This document shows positions 26,175 to 35,502 of a DNA stretch of 64,000 bases, piece after piece. The DNA comes from Eubacterium callanderi (GTDB lineage Bacteria; Bacillota; Clostridia; Eubacteriales; Eubacteriaceae): the NCBI RefSeq assembly GCF_900142645.1, contig NZ_FRBP01000017.1:1-64000 (forward strand). Reading direction: 5' to 3'. The notes beneath the pieces were generated by a model that worked only from the letters and a program-made list of their open reading frames with translations, was not told the DNA's origin and searched no databases. Every line of letters starts with the position of its first letter. Position 1 is the first letter of the stretch. Made by a program: the position numbers and the translations under genes.

Positions 26175-27365
26175 GTGCCAAAGTTTAAGTATAAAGCAAA
26201 AAACATGAACTCAAAAATAGTAAATGGAATGGCGGACGCCATTGACGAGAGCACGCTGCGTAAGGCTTTGCGGGAAAAGGATGAATTTCTGCTTGAGTGC
26301 CGTGAAGTGGACGCTGAGAAGAAAGCTTACAAGATGAAAAACATGGAGCTTTCGGATTTTTCGAGGGAGATAGAAAACATGCTGGCCTCGGGGATTACGG
26401 TGATCCGCGCGCTTTCCATTATGATGGAGCGCAACATCAAGCCCAATGTGGCAAAGGTGTATAAAGCCCTTTACCGTGAGGTACAGCAGGGGATTACCCT
26501 GTCGGAGGCCATGGAAAACAGCCGGGGCTCCTTTCCCCAGCTTATCATCAACATGTTCCGGGCGGGCGAGTCCAGCGGCCAGATGGCCGAGACCGCGCAC
26601 AAGATGGCGCTGTATTATGAGAAGGAGCACCGCCTCCACACCAAAATAAGAAACGCTATGATCTACCCGATCCTGCTCTTAGTGGCAACGGTCGTGGTGG
26701 TGATCGGGCTGTTTACCTTTATCCTGCCCCAGTTTTTTGATTTGTTTGAGGGCATGGATGCGGCACTGCCAGCGATTACGGTCATGGTCATCGGGATTTC
26801 CAATTTTATGACCGCCAACTGGTACTGGCTGCTTATTGCGGTGGCCCTGTGTATTGGGGCTTTCCGAGCGCTTCTCGGGACGCCGTCCTTCAGGCTGCGC
26901 TTTGACAAGATGAAGGTCCACCTGCCCTGGGCAGGGAAGCTTATTAAAATTATTTACACTGCGCGTTTTGCCAGGACGCTGAGCTCGCTGTATTCCAGCG
27001 GCCTTTCCATGATCAACGCCATGGAAATCAGCGCCAGCATTGTGGGCAATAAGTATATCGAGGGACAGTTTGGCCCGGCCACCCAGATGGTGCGCAGCGG
27101 GAGCACTCTGTCCGAGGCCATCGGCAGCATTGACGGTATGGATAAGAAGCTGGTATCCACCATCTTTATCGGTGAGGAAACCGGGAATCTTGACACCATG
27201 CTGGACTCCATTGCGGATTCCTACGATTATGACTCAGAAATGGCCATACAGCGAATGGTTACGATCATCGAGCCGGTAATGATTATTATCATGGCGGTGA
27301 TCGTTGGGACGGTAATGCTGTCCGTTATGGTACCGATCGTCACACTTTATCAGAGTATCGGTTAG
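26175..27365 (+). CDS. pilC: Type IV pilus platform protein PilC
   Basis: This 396-residue inner-membrane GspF/PilC protein has two repeated cytoplasmic T2SSF domains (about 60-185 and 265-390) and membrane helices near 165-190, 205-235 and 370-392. It anchors the PilB/PilT motors. The start is GTG behind AAGGAGTG, beginning MPKFKYKAKN as is usual in the family. Its ribosome site lies just outside the right repeat of the cassette. Confidence 0.95.
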   Translation: MPKFKYKAKNMNSKIVNGMADAIDESTLRKALREKDEFLLECREVDAEKKAYKMKNMELSDFSREIENMLASGITVIRALSIMMERNIKPNVAKVYKALYREVQQGITLSEAMENSRGSFPQLIINMFRAGESSGQMAETAHKMALYYEKEHRLHTKIRNAMIYPILLLVATVVVVIGLFTFILPQFFDLFEGMDAALPAITVMVIGISNFMTANWYWLLIAVALCIGAFRALLGTPSFRLRFDKMKVHLPWAGKLIKIIYTARFARTLSSLYSSGLSMINAMEISASIVGNKYIEGQFGPATQMVRSGSTLSEAIGSIDGMDKKLVSTIFIGEETGNLDTMLDSIADSYDYDSEMAIQRMVTIIEPVMIIIMAVIVGTVMLSVMVPIVTLYQSIG

Positions 27366-27382
27366 GGGGATAATAAGAGAGT

Positions 27383-28930
27383 ATGCAGACAACCATCTAT
27401 TTAGGCAGCGACGCCATTCAGATACTCCAGGGGGATGTGCGCAGCGGCAAGCTGACCATATCAAAGCACCTGACCGTGGAGATGGGACCGGGCGCCATGA
27501 TCAACGGGGTCATCACCAACGAGGATATGCTTCTTGACGCCATTGACCAGGCCGACGAGGCAGGCGATATTGATTTTCACAGCACCAATCTGGTCATCAA
27601 TTCCAGCCTAATCGTCAACAAAAATGTGGCTGTGCCCAAGATGACGCCAAAGGAGCTCACCGAGCTGTCCCACCATGAGTTTGAGGACGCCACCAATTTT
27701 GAGAATCTGATCATTGACTACAGCAGTATCCGAGGGAAACAGGGCACCAACATGCTTTGCTGTGCCGTGGAGCGGGAGGTGCTGGAAAGCTACATCCGCC
27801 TTTTCGAGACGGCAGGTATCAAGCTCAGACGCATCGACACTGCTCTGAACGCCACCATCAATTATGTGGAGGCCACAAGCGAATATAGCGGACAGACCTT
27901 TGCCATCAACATGCTGGACGGCAATAACCTTATGTACGCCCTTTTCGAAAATGGTGTGTATACATTTTCCAGCCAGGCCAGAATCATGGCAGAGCGTGGC
28001 ACTGAGGCCTTTACCATTGAGATGGCCTCCAAGCTGTCCTCACTGGTGCAGTTTAACAAGAGCCAGAAATCCGAATACATTCTGGACAAGGCCTACTACG
28101 CTGGCCTGACCAGAGACGAGATCCGGCGGCTCCAGGCGTATGTGGACGACACCGAGGTATCCGTCTGCGCGGTGGAAAACACCGGGAATATCCAGGAAAA
28201 TTTCAGCATTGACGATGATTTTCTCCTGTCCGATTATTTTTACCCAGCGTCCCTTTTCTTTGAGAAAAAGAACGATGTCAATCTGCTGACGAGCTACAAG
28301 ACAGCGCTCAAGCCTAAACGCTCCTTTTCTATCAAAAACAAATGGGCCATTCCGCCTCTGGTGGTGGTGGCGGTCATGGTTATTGGATTTACGTTTTTTA
28401 CCATCATGAATTACAATGTGGACAGGGCCCTTAAAAAAGCCAACAAATACATCAACGACCCTACCAACGTGTCCGAGTACAGCGAGGCCCAGCAGCTGGA
28501 CAGCGCCCTGAAGATCATCCAGAGCCAGACCCGTATTCTGGATACCAACCGCAAGGCCATGGAATCTTATCCGGTGGTCAATAGCGATAAAGTCTACCAG
28601 GTGCTCAACCTGGGCAATAACATTACAGTGGGCGCCCTGAGCTATGACTGGACCACTGGCGGCGTGGGCATTACCGCCTCTGCGCCCAATGAGTTTGCGG
28701 CAGCGGCCTATGTCAGCGAGCTCAACCGTTCCGGCCTGTTCAGCAGCATTGAGTACCAGGGCTACAGCCTGAGCGAAGGCAGCACGTCCACAGTGACCAA
28801 TGGCTCATCCACAAGCACATTGCCAAACGGCCAGACGGTGACAACCCCAAATACCGAAACCGTCAAAACACCGGACAGCTACGGCTTCTCCGTTGTGGCC
28901 TATCTGAAACCGGGGGTGGTGCAGCCATGA
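27383..28930 (+). CDS. pilMN: PilM-PilN fusion protein
   Basis: In this 515-residue protein, residues 1 to about 300 resemble PilM, the actin-like cytoplasmic alignment protein (YLGSDAIQILQGD opening). One membrane helix follows at about 322-345. The remainder resembles the extracytoplasmic part of PilN. PilM and PilN are usually separate and bind each other; here they are one chain, as described for C. difficile PilMN. The C-terminus has an unusual Ser/Thr-rich insertion (about 465-495). It overlaps pilO by 4 bases. Confidence 0.85.
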   Translation: MQTTIYLGSDAIQILQGDVRSGKLTISKHLTVEMGPGAMINGVITNEDMLLDAIDQADEAGDIDFHSTNLVINSSLIVNKNVAVPKMTPKELTELSHHEFEDATNFENLIIDYSSIRGKQGTNMLCCAVEREVLESYIRLFETAGIKLRRIDTALNATINYVEATSEYSGQTFAINMLDGNNLMYALFENGVYTFSSQARIMAERGTEAFTIEMASKLSSLVQFNKSQKSEYILDKAYYAGLTRDEIRRLQAYVDDTEVSVCAVENTGNIQENFSIDDDFLLSDYFYPASLFFEKKNDVNLLTSYKTALKPKRSFSIKNKWAIPPLVVVAVMVIGFTFFTIMNYNVDRALKKANKYINDPTNVSEYSEAQQLDSALKIIQSQTRILDTNRKAMESYPVVNSDKVYQVLNLGNNITVGALSYDWTTGGVGITASAPNEFAAAAYVSELNRSGLFSSIEYQGYSLSEGSTSTVTNGSSTSTLPNGQTVTTPNTETVKTPDSYGFSVVAYLKPGVVQP

Positions 28931-29727
28931 AAAAGCCAGAATTTAAAAAACCCAATATCAAGCTGAACATCAATTATGAGTTTACCAGGCGTGAAAAGGG
29001 CCTGCTCTATGTTTTAGGCATGGCCCTGCTCATCATGGCCGCCCTGTACCTGGTGTTTTTCCCGGGGATCAACAAATATCAGACCCTGTCCGAGGAACGG
29101 AGTGAGGCCGAGTTTAAAAAACAGGAAATGGAAATGGCCATTGCCAGCCTGCCAGCCAATAAGACCATCAAGGACGCAGCCGCTGCGGATCTTTCAGCTA
29201 AAAAAGAAGGCTACGAAAAGCGTATGACCAACGATGAGCTGGATAACCTCATTACCAACCTGGTGGTGAACGAAGGCTTTAAAGCCCAGGATCTCGCGAT
29301 CACAGCCAATGAGATTGCCACAGTCGCCTCTTTTGGCAGTGACGCTGCCGAGTCTACCGAGTCCAGCGACACCACCACCGAGGCCCAGGAAATGAAAGAC
29401 CTGGCCGAGATGCAGGGCAATACCACCACGGATAAAAACAGTACAACCACCACTGCCGAGCCCACCATCAACGGTATCTATATCGGGACCGTCACCATGA
29501 CGATCCAGGGAAACATCGGCCAGTTCGAGAATCTGTTAGACACTGTCAATGCCCGTTCCGATATCCAGATTACCGCCTTTGATGTGAGCCCGGGAACCAG
29601 CAGTGCATCAAGCTCAGGCAGCAAAAATAAGGTTGCCAACCTGCGTGCGGGCACAAACACGGTCAGCGTGACCTTTAACGTGTATATGGTGGATAAAGGC
29701 GCTGCCGCGGCCAACACGGCTGAATAA
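28927..29727 (+). CDS. pilO: PilO-like pilus alignment protein
   Basis: This 266-residue protein has a short cytoplasmic tail, one membrane helix (about 25-45), a coiled-coil segment and an extracytoplasmic ferredoxin-like domain. It has a Thr/Ser-rich, low-complexity insertion at about 140-185. Identity rests on topology and position directly after PilMN, as sequence conservation in this family is low. Confidence 0.82.
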   Translation: MKKPEFKKPNIKLNINYEFTRREKGLLYVLGMALLIMAALYLVFFPGINKYQTLSEERSEAEFKKQEMEMAIASLPANKTIKDAAAADLSAKKEGYEKRMTNDELDNLITNLVVNEGFKAQDLAITANEIATVASFGSDAAESTESSDTTTEAQEMKDLAEMQGNTTTDKNSTTTTAEPTINGIYIGTVTMTIQGNIGQFENLLDTVNARSDIQITAFDVSPGTSSASSSGSKNKVANLRAGTNTVSVTFNVYMVDKGAAAANTAE

Positions 29728-29774
29728 CAAGCTATTAATTGAGGATGGGCAACACCCTGTTCTCCTTTGATAAA

Positions 29775-29830
29775 CCTTCCAAAATCCCGAAAAATACTGC
29801 GCCAGGTACTTTTCGGGATTTCGGGAGGGG
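29775..29830 (+). repeat. Palindromic repeat family A, copy 5
   Basis: CCTTCCAAAATCCCGAAAA pairs with TTTTCGGGATTTCGGGAGG, 48 bases after pilO, followed by GGATTTTAGG. Possible partial terminator inside the pil cluster. Confidence 0.78.
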
Positions 29831-29865
29831 ATTTTAGGATTATTTTTGTTTTTTGATCAGAGCGC

Positions 29866-30003
29866 ACCCGAGGGTGCTTTGTGATAAGGAAATGGAAAAG
29901 TCCGGGACGGAAGTGAAACGCTACGTCCCAGGAAGCGATGAGACGACTGGTGGAATTTACCGGTCCAGCACCACGGGCAGAACAGCCAAAAGCCCGGAAA
30001 GGA
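29866..30003 (+). ncRNA. Unassigned structured leader before the minor pilin genes
   Basis: The stretch holds successive hairpins: GCACCC/GGGTGC, GGGACG/CGTCCC, GACTGGT/ACCGGTC and CGGGC/GCCCG with AGCCAAAAGCCCGG. It is GC-rich against AT-rich genes on the downstream side. It does not fit c-di-GMP-I, c-di-GMP-II or cobalamin aptamers as far as can be judged by eye. Its 3' part (CCAAAAGCCCGG) faintly recalls ykkC-type aptamers, not enough to assign it. Possibly a new cis-regulatory RNA. Confidence 0.4.
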
Positions 30004-30013
30004 GCGTTGATGG

Positions 30014-31003
30014 ATGAAAAAACAATGGAAGCTCGACAATAAGGGCATGACCCTGCTGGAAGTGATCGTGGCGTTTGCGATTTTTGCGATTGCGGCTACG
30101 ATTTTGATTACCGGGTTTAACGGGGCACTGAAGGTGATGGGGAATAGTGAGTCTATAAAGAATGCGAGCCAGGAGAATACAGGGAAATTAAATGCGGTGG
30201 GTGCTTCGGCGCTTGAGGAATTTGAGGGGCTGAAAAATTCGGAGATTACGACGATTCCAGAAAATGGCAAGACGACGATATTAACCTTTTTTAAAAAATA
30301 CGCAGTGCCTGGCACATTTTATATTGCGACTTCGACAGAAAAGGCAGATATGGATATGAAACTGTTTCAGCCAGATAATAGCGTGGACGCTCTAACTACG
30401 CCAACACTATCAGAAATACCCAAAAAAGAAGCAAAACCAGTGGAAGCGCCTACAGTGCCGGCTGAACAAAATGCCAATGTTGGTTATGGTGGATCAGTGC
30501 TCGACAGCAAAACAGGTAAATATTATGATAAATTGAAAAAAGATACATATATTGGCGTAATCACTTTAACACAGCCATTTACCGATGCAGATGCAGGTGG
30601 TGCTAATCAGATTCGTCAGCTCTATTTTACAAAAGATACGACTTCTATTGAGGTAAAAATGCCGGAGATACAAAAAAACCTGAAATTGGATTTGGATTTT
30701 CTTTATGTTAAAGGTAATATTATACAAGAAAACAATAGTAAGCTAATACTAACCAATATAAAAACAGTTAAGGACACTAATAAAAATAAAATTTTAATTT
30801 ATTTTGCCAATGATGTTACTGTCGGGACAACGACAGGCATTGAAAAAGGATATTATCTGATTGATTTAGGTACGGCGGGGAAAGATCTTTTTAGCATGAA
30901 AAAAGAAGATTTTGATGTCTGCAATATCAAAAACATGTCCTATTTAGATCAAAATCAGATCGTGTATGATTATGTCACAAATTTATTTAAGGATAATAAC
31001 TAG
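30014..31003 (+). CDS. pilV: PilV-like minor pseudopilin
   Basis: This 329-residue prepilin-like protein is cleaved after Gly11 (LDNKG/MTLLEV), with Glu5 present and a helix of AFAIFAIAATILITGF type, as in PilV/GspI. The C-terminal region is AT-rich and not recognisable. It opens the minor pilin group, where ends overlap or nearly abut, so it is likely co-translated with the next genes. Confidence 0.82.
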   Translation: MKKQWKLDNKGMTLLEVIVAFAIFAIAATILITGFNGALKVMGNSESIKNASQENTGKLNAVGASALEEFEGLKNSEITTIPENGKTTILTFFKKYAVPGTFYIATSTEKADMDMKLFQPDNSVDALTTPTLSEIPKKEAKPVEAPTVPAEQNANVGYGGSVLDSKTGKYYDKLKKDTYIGVITLTQPFTDADAGGANQIRQLYFTKDTTSIEVKMPEIQKNLKLDLDFLYVKGNIIQENNSKLILTNIKTVKDTNKNKILIYFANDVTVGTTTGIEKGYYLIDLGTAGKDLFSMKKEDFDVCNIKNMSYLDQNQIVYDYVTNLFKDNN

Positions 31004-31005
31004 CC

Positions 31006-32307
31006 ATGAAAGCAATAAATAACAAGCAGGGATCTGCATTGGTGTGGGTGTTGGTTATTTGCCTGATTTTTGGTCTTTTAGGAATCGCCATTGGTTGGGT
31101 TGCCCTGTCCATGAACCGGCGAAGTATAAAAAATGACAATCTTAATCAGAGCTATTTTACTGCACTGTCTACAGCTAATTCGGTTTTTAATAGCTTGAAT
31201 GGATATGTTAGCGGCAATAATCAAAGTAAAAATTTTTATGATGATTTATATAAGAATCTTGTCTATGGAAATAAAGTGAGCGGGCAGAATTATTTTGTGA
31301 AATATGACAATGTTCTCGAAAAGGATGGTGGCTCTGTTCAGGAAAATACGGAGGGTATGGGAGAAGCGAATGTAGAAGCTGCCATGTCCAAAGGACATGC
31401 CATTATTACCTCTACCGCAACGGTAAACGACACAACAGAGACAGTTATTTTAGATGCTTACCGAAAGCCGGAAAGTATTATCTGGCCAGCGAAAGAATGG
31501 GCGACTACGTTGAAAGATGATGAACAGTTAAGCGGAGACAAAAACAGCAGAAAAATTTATGTGGGAAACAACAGCAGTATCGTGAACGATGAAACAAAAA
31601 AGAATGTAGCAGATAACACAATGGATGTGGCAGTCTATAAGTTGGAAGCAGAAAAAACACTTTCAGGTAAATTAACCATTAGCAGGGATATAGTGGGAAA
31701 CGGCAACCTTGAAAAAAGAGCGGTTTTTATTTATTTAGAAAAAGGCGCAACTCTCAATATTTATGGAATGGATTATGAGCTTTTTAAAAATACTACGGCT
31801 CAAAATGTAACATCAACACAAAAGGATAAATGGTTTGAAAATGAGAAGGGCGAGTATACCACTGAAGCTTGGGAATATTATTATGGGCCAGATATTTTTA
31901 TTTATATGGAGGATGAAGCTTCCGTTAATTTTATGAATCCTAATCGAAATGCAAATAGTAGCGAGATTGTGCCATTTCCCTTTTACATTACAGGTACAAG
32001 CAATACTGAAACAAAGCCAAAAGTAACGACAGAGAAGAATACAGATGTTAAAATTTATTGGATACAAGATGTCGAAATTTCAAAAAAAAATAATTCCGAT
32101 GAATGGCTGACGGACAATGAAGGAAAAGTCTTTTCTAAAAATGAAAATAATGGTGTTCCGAGCCGTTTGCCCTTAAGTGGCTACAAGCAGGCTGGAAAAC
32201 CTTATAATAATAATGCGACAAAGGTAGGGGAGACGCTTGCAGATAAAGGCGGTATTCTTCAAAACAGCTGGGAAATATACCAGTACGAAAGGAAGAAAAT
32301 CGAATGA
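31006..32307 (+). CDS. PilX/GspK-like minor pseudopilin
   Basis: This 433-residue protein starts MKAINNKQG/SALVWVLV, with a hydrophobic helix directly after the Gly and no Glu5. Absence of Glu5 is typical of the tip component GspK/PilX/PilK. The large extracytoplasmic part is polar, Asn- and Lys-rich, and unrecognised. C. difficile PilK occupies the equivalent place. It overlaps the next gene by 4 bases. Confidence 0.75.
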   Translation: MKAINNKQGSALVWVLVICLIFGLLGIAIGWVALSMNRRSIKNDNLNQSYFTALSTANSVFNSLNGYVSGNNQSKNFYDDLYKNLVYGNKVSGQNYFVKYDNVLEKDGGSVQENTEGMGEANVEAAMSKGHAIITSTATVNDTTETVILDAYRKPESIIWPAKEWATTLKDDEQLSGDKNSRKIYVGNNSSIVNDETKKNVADNTMDVAVYKLEAEKTLSGKLTISRDIVGNGNLEKRAVFIYLEKGATLNIYGMDYELFKNTTAQNVTSTQKDKWFENEKGEYTTEAWEYYYGPDIFIYMEDEASVNFMNPNRNANSSEIVPFPFYITGTSNTETKPKVTTEKNTDVKIYWIQDVEISKKNNSDEWLTDNEGKVFSKNENNGVPSRLPLSGYKQAGKPYNNNATKVGETLADKGGILQNSWEIYQYERKKIE

Positions 32308-33605
32308 AAATTTTAAAACTGTCAGGAAAGGCAAAAAGGAATCAGAACGGCTTTACGCTCATCGAGCTAATCGTGACGCTGGCTATTTTTTCCATTATAC
32401 TGGCAGTGGCCGGAAATTATTTGTATTTTGGAAACAATCTTTTTGCTCAAACTGAAGTTAAAAATACCCAAAAATATATTGGTGACAGTGTTTTTGAATA
32501 TGTACAGAGACGTCTTACTTACGCTACACATGTGGAGATCATGAATCCAGATAAAACGAAAGATAAAGATCCTCAGTATGATAAGCTTTTTAGGCTAAGC
32601 GATAGCGGACAGCTTATGATTGGAACGTTTGAAAAAGAAGAAGAAAAGAAGAAAACTTACGCTTACACCAATGTTTTTGGTTCAGCATTTTATGATAGTG
32701 GCTATCAGGTAGATTATCAGGTAAAAGTGTTGGATACAACCCATTTAGAATTAACAGTCAATGTACTGGACAAGGGAAACACCAGTCCGGTTTATAGCAC
32801 CAGCGAGGTGTTAAAAACCATTAATTTAAAGGCCAATACACGGGATAGCGGGAGCATTTTAGTGACAGGCGGCGAACGCAATGTTATTTATACGAACCCG
32901 GTGATTTCATACAACGAAGAAAAAACAGCCACCACCACCTATGATCCACTCGCGTTGAAAGATCAGATGTTGGATACTTACAGTAGAATCATAAAGGGTG
33001 AGGCCCTTAAAGACGGTGAAGCGATAACGGGCTTAATTAATAATCAATTTGCTTCAAATGATTTCATTTCAGCTTACGTTACACAATTTTACTATAAAGG
33101 ACAGCCTTATCTGGGAAGCTGGAGTAAAGATATTGTTTATGCATACTGGCCGGATTTCCCGGGATTCGATCAAAATACCATCGATAATGTTGACAAAAAA
33201 GTAATGGAACTTACAGAGTATAAGGGGACAGCAGATGACAAAAAAAGTGATAATCAAACCTTGACGAATTATCTGACAAATTATAAAGGCACGATGAAAA
33301 TGCGGGCATATCTTATATCGGAATCCAATACAAAAAAAGTCTCATGCTTTGTATATGTTTCGAATTCACAGGGGCAACAGTGGGCAACCCGATTGATTTA
33401 CTGCGATGTACCAGGAGAAAGCGGATGGTATTATCTTGCTTATAGAGAGGGTAAAAGAACAAACGGGAGAATTACAGATAATATTACTATAGACAATAAA
33501 GTTTGGCGAAAAGAGGATGGTGTATCTAGCAGTAAAACCCCCGTTTATGATGAAATAACAAACAAAGCCAGCACGCAGGAAGGGACATGGGTAAAAGTGG
33601 AATGA
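32304..33605 (+). CDS. PilW/GspJ-like minor pseudopilin
   Basis: This 433-residue prepilin-like protein is cleaved after Gly16 (RNQNG/FTLIEL), with Glu5 present and a helix of VTLAIFSIILAVAGNYLYF type, as in PilW/GspJ. The large C-terminal region is AT-rich with no recognised domain. It overlaps both neighbours, so translation is coupled. Confidence 0.8.
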   Translation: MKILKLSGKAKRNQNGFTLIELIVTLAIFSIILAVAGNYLYFGNNLFAQTEVKNTQKYIGDSVFEYVQRRLTYATHVEIMNPDKTKDKDPQYDKLFRLSDSGQLMIGTFEKEEEKKKTYAYTNVFGSAFYDSGYQVDYQVKVLDTTHLELTVNVLDKGNTSPVYSTSEVLKTINLKANTRDSGSILVTGGERNVIYTNPVISYNEEKTATTTYDPLALKDQMLDTYSRIIKGEALKDGEAITGLINNQFASNDFISAYVTQFYYKGQPYLGSWSKDIVYAYWPDFPGFDQNTIDNVDKKVMELTEYKGTADDKKSDNQTLTNYLTNYKGTMKMRAYLISESNTKKVSCFVYVSNSQGQQWATRLIYCDVPGESGWYYLAYREGKRTNGRITDNITIDNKVWRKEDGVSSSKTPVYDEITNKASTQEGTWVKVE

Positions 33606-34465
33606 AAAAGCGTTGTTTGAGGTTTTTTAAAAAAAATTACTTTCAAACTGAAAAGGGCTTTACCATGATCGAGCTCATTGTCACGATTACTGTACTGGCC
33701 GTTATCGCGGCTTTTACCATTCCATCACTTCTGGGATTTGTCGATGATGCTAAGGCCAAGGATTGCCGGTCGAAAACAAATGATATTAAGCGATCTTATA
33801 CGGATTTAGTGGTTGACAAAGGTGTAGAGGTACCTACAAAGTATCGGAGCTTTTCGATTGTTGATAAAATTGTTATTGATAAATACGGCGGAGAAACCCA
33901 AGTGCTTGATACAGAAGATGAAACAGGAAGTAAAGTGGAAAAAGTTTATAAAGGTATTTGTCCGAGCGGGGGGATTTATCTTATTCAGTTCGTAGATACC
34001 GAAGAAAGTAAAGGTACGGAAGTTGAGATGCATATTCTATGCTCTTGTGAAGGACATACAAGTGACAAGGCTGGGGTAACGCATATTGCGATACGTACTC
34101 TTGAGAATGATATAAAAAGTGATAATTCCTTTATAGTAAGCTATTTTAATGCACATCCAACGAGTACATTGGACTCTACAGGTAAGAATTTTGCGCCAGA
34201 TGTACAAAAAATATTGGAATTTTTAGGCGTTGATACAAAGACAACATGTAGTTGGCGTATTGAAAAAATTGGTGAAGACTATAATATTTATTGGACAGAA
34301 ACTTTTATTGATGATTTACCAGAGGGAAGTGAAATATATGTAACAAAATACAATGTTTCAACAGGTAAGTTTTATCATGCCAAGACAGAAGTTGGAGTAC
34401 ATTCTGATGGTGAAAAGGATATTAAACATATCGAAACAAATGCCAATTGGATAGAGGATAAATAA
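33587..34465 (+). CDS. Type IV pilin-like protein with CPSGG/CSCEGH motif
   Basis: This 292-residue protein has the prepilin signal EKG/FTMIEL followed by FTIPSLLGFVDDAKAKDC. The start may be ATG 33587 (AGGAAGGGAC upstream) or ATG 33602, which gives an ATGA overlap. The head has GICPSGGIYLI and, about 35 residues later, CSCEGH. The same spacing of Cys motifs recurs in the next gene (GVCPAGGEYNL ... CSVHH), so the two are paralogues. Disulfide or metal binding by these cysteines is possible. Confidence 0.82.
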   Translation: MGKSGMKKRCLRFFKKNYFQTEKGFTMIELIVTITVLAVIAAFTIPSLLGFVDDAKAKDCRSKTNDIKRSYTDLVVDKGVEVPTKYRSFSIVDKIVIDKYGGETQVLDTEDETGSKVEKVYKGICPSGGIYLIQFVDTEESKGTEVEMHILCSCEGHTSDKAGVTHIAIRTLENDIKSDNSFIVSYFNAHPTSTLDSTGKNFAPDVQKILEFLGVDTKTTCSWRIEKIGEDYNIYWTETFIDDLPEGSEIYVTKYNVSTGKFYHAKTEVGVHSDGEKDIKHIETNANWIEDK

Positions 34466-34466
34466 T

Positions 34467-35327
34467 TTGAGAAAGATGAAAAAATATAATAATTCTAGCG
34501 GCTTCACCCTCATAGAACTCATCATCGTCCTCGTGATCCTCGCGATTCTGGCCGCTTTTACAATTCCCGCCATGTTGGGCTTTGTCGGTAATTCAAAAGA
34601 AAAGCTGTGTGAATCGGCAAGGAGTGACTGTCTGCGTTACTATCAGGCGCAGGCCACAGAAAAACTGCCGGCAACCAGAGAAGAAGCGATTCCCATATTA
34701 GCAAAGGCAATTCAGAATAGCTATGGTGATGCGACGGTAGAAAATAATATCGCAAAGGGGGTTTGTCCAGCAGGTGGTGAGTATAATCTGGCAGAATGTA
34801 GATTTGAATTTGAAAATGGATATTATCGTTTGAAAGAAGTCCCATGTAGTGTGCACCATGATAAAGATTCATCACGGCCGAATTTAGACGCATCAAAAAG
34901 TTTGGCAGAAAAACTATTAGATTTATTTAAATCAAGTCAGCAGTCAGATTTTATTAAAGAGTTTTTCAAAGAAAATAATAACAGCTTAAAACCTGTAGAT
35001 GAGATTGACCTGAAAAATATTTTTGGTGAGGATTGGAATTCAACGATTAACGGAAAACCAGAATCCCTATATTGGCGTCCATTGACTATGGAGGTAAATG
35101 GTGAAAAAACTTATATCATGTATGCTAATACAACGAATACACAAGATCATGCGCAGTGGAAAGGATATGTTGTTGAAATAAATGGTGTGTATTACAGAAC
35201 AACAAAAAAAAATAACTATAACGGAATGCTCGATCAATCCGACAGTCTGTCTAACAAAACCAGCTTTCAAAATAGCGAGGAACTGGAAAAATGGATAATA
35301 GACCACCATTTTGAAAAAGTAATCTGA
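34467..35327 (+). CDS. Type IV pilin-like protein, last gene of the pil cluster
   Basis: This 286-residue prepilin is cleaved after Gly12 (NNSSG/FTLIEL). Its N-terminal helix nearly matches that of PilA (VLVILAILAAFTIPAMLGFV). The start is TTG 34467 or ATG 34476. The first ~110 bases are GC-rich and the rest is AT-rich, which suggests a conserved stalk joined to a foreign head. It shares Cys motifs with the preceding protein. A family A terminator follows. Confidence 0.82.
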   Translation: MRKMKKYNNSSGFTLIELIIVLVILAILAAFTIPAMLGFVGNSKEKLCESARSDCLRYYQAQATEKLPATREEAIPILAKAIQNSYGDATVENNIAKGVCPAGGEYNLAECRFEFENGYYRLKEVPCSVHHDKDSSRPNLDASKSLAEKLLDLFKSSQQSDFIKEFFKENNNSLKPVDEIDLKNIFGEDWNSTINGKPESLYWRPLTMEVNGEKTYIMYANTTNTQDHAQWKGYVVEINGVYYRTTKKNNYNGMLDQSDSLSNKTSFQNSEELEKWIIDHHFEKVI

Positions 35328-35344
35328 GAAATTTTTAAATATAT

Positions 35345-35400
35345 CTCCCGAAAACCCGAAAACTCTCTCTCCAGGACTTTTCAGGATTTCGGGAGTTTTT
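35345..35400 (+). terminator. Terminator of the pil cluster (repeat family A, copy 6)
   Basis: CTCCCGAAAACCCGAAAA and the TTTTCAGGATTTCGGGAG arm form the stem, followed by five T. Confidence 0.82.
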
Positions 35401-35465
35401 ACTTGTTTAATAAAAAGTATCTGTTCGGACGAAATCAAAATTAAATAAGATTATCCTCAAACATC

Positions 35466-35502
35466 AAAAGACGACCGGTAAATTTTACCGGTCGTCTTTT
35501 TT
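35466..35502 (-). terminator. Terminator of the Xre regulator gene
   Basis: A perfect 17-bp stem (AAAAGACGACCGGTAAA/TTTACCGGTCGTCTTTT) with T runs on either strand. It ends at the stop codon of the minus-strand gene. Confidence 0.88.

Noticed and set aside
29866-30003. Second c-di-GMP, cobalamin or ykkC riboswitch
   Set aside because: Short motif resemblances exist, but the required core elements (for example paired GCAAA in GEMM or the B12 box) are absent, so only an unassigned structured RNA is reported.
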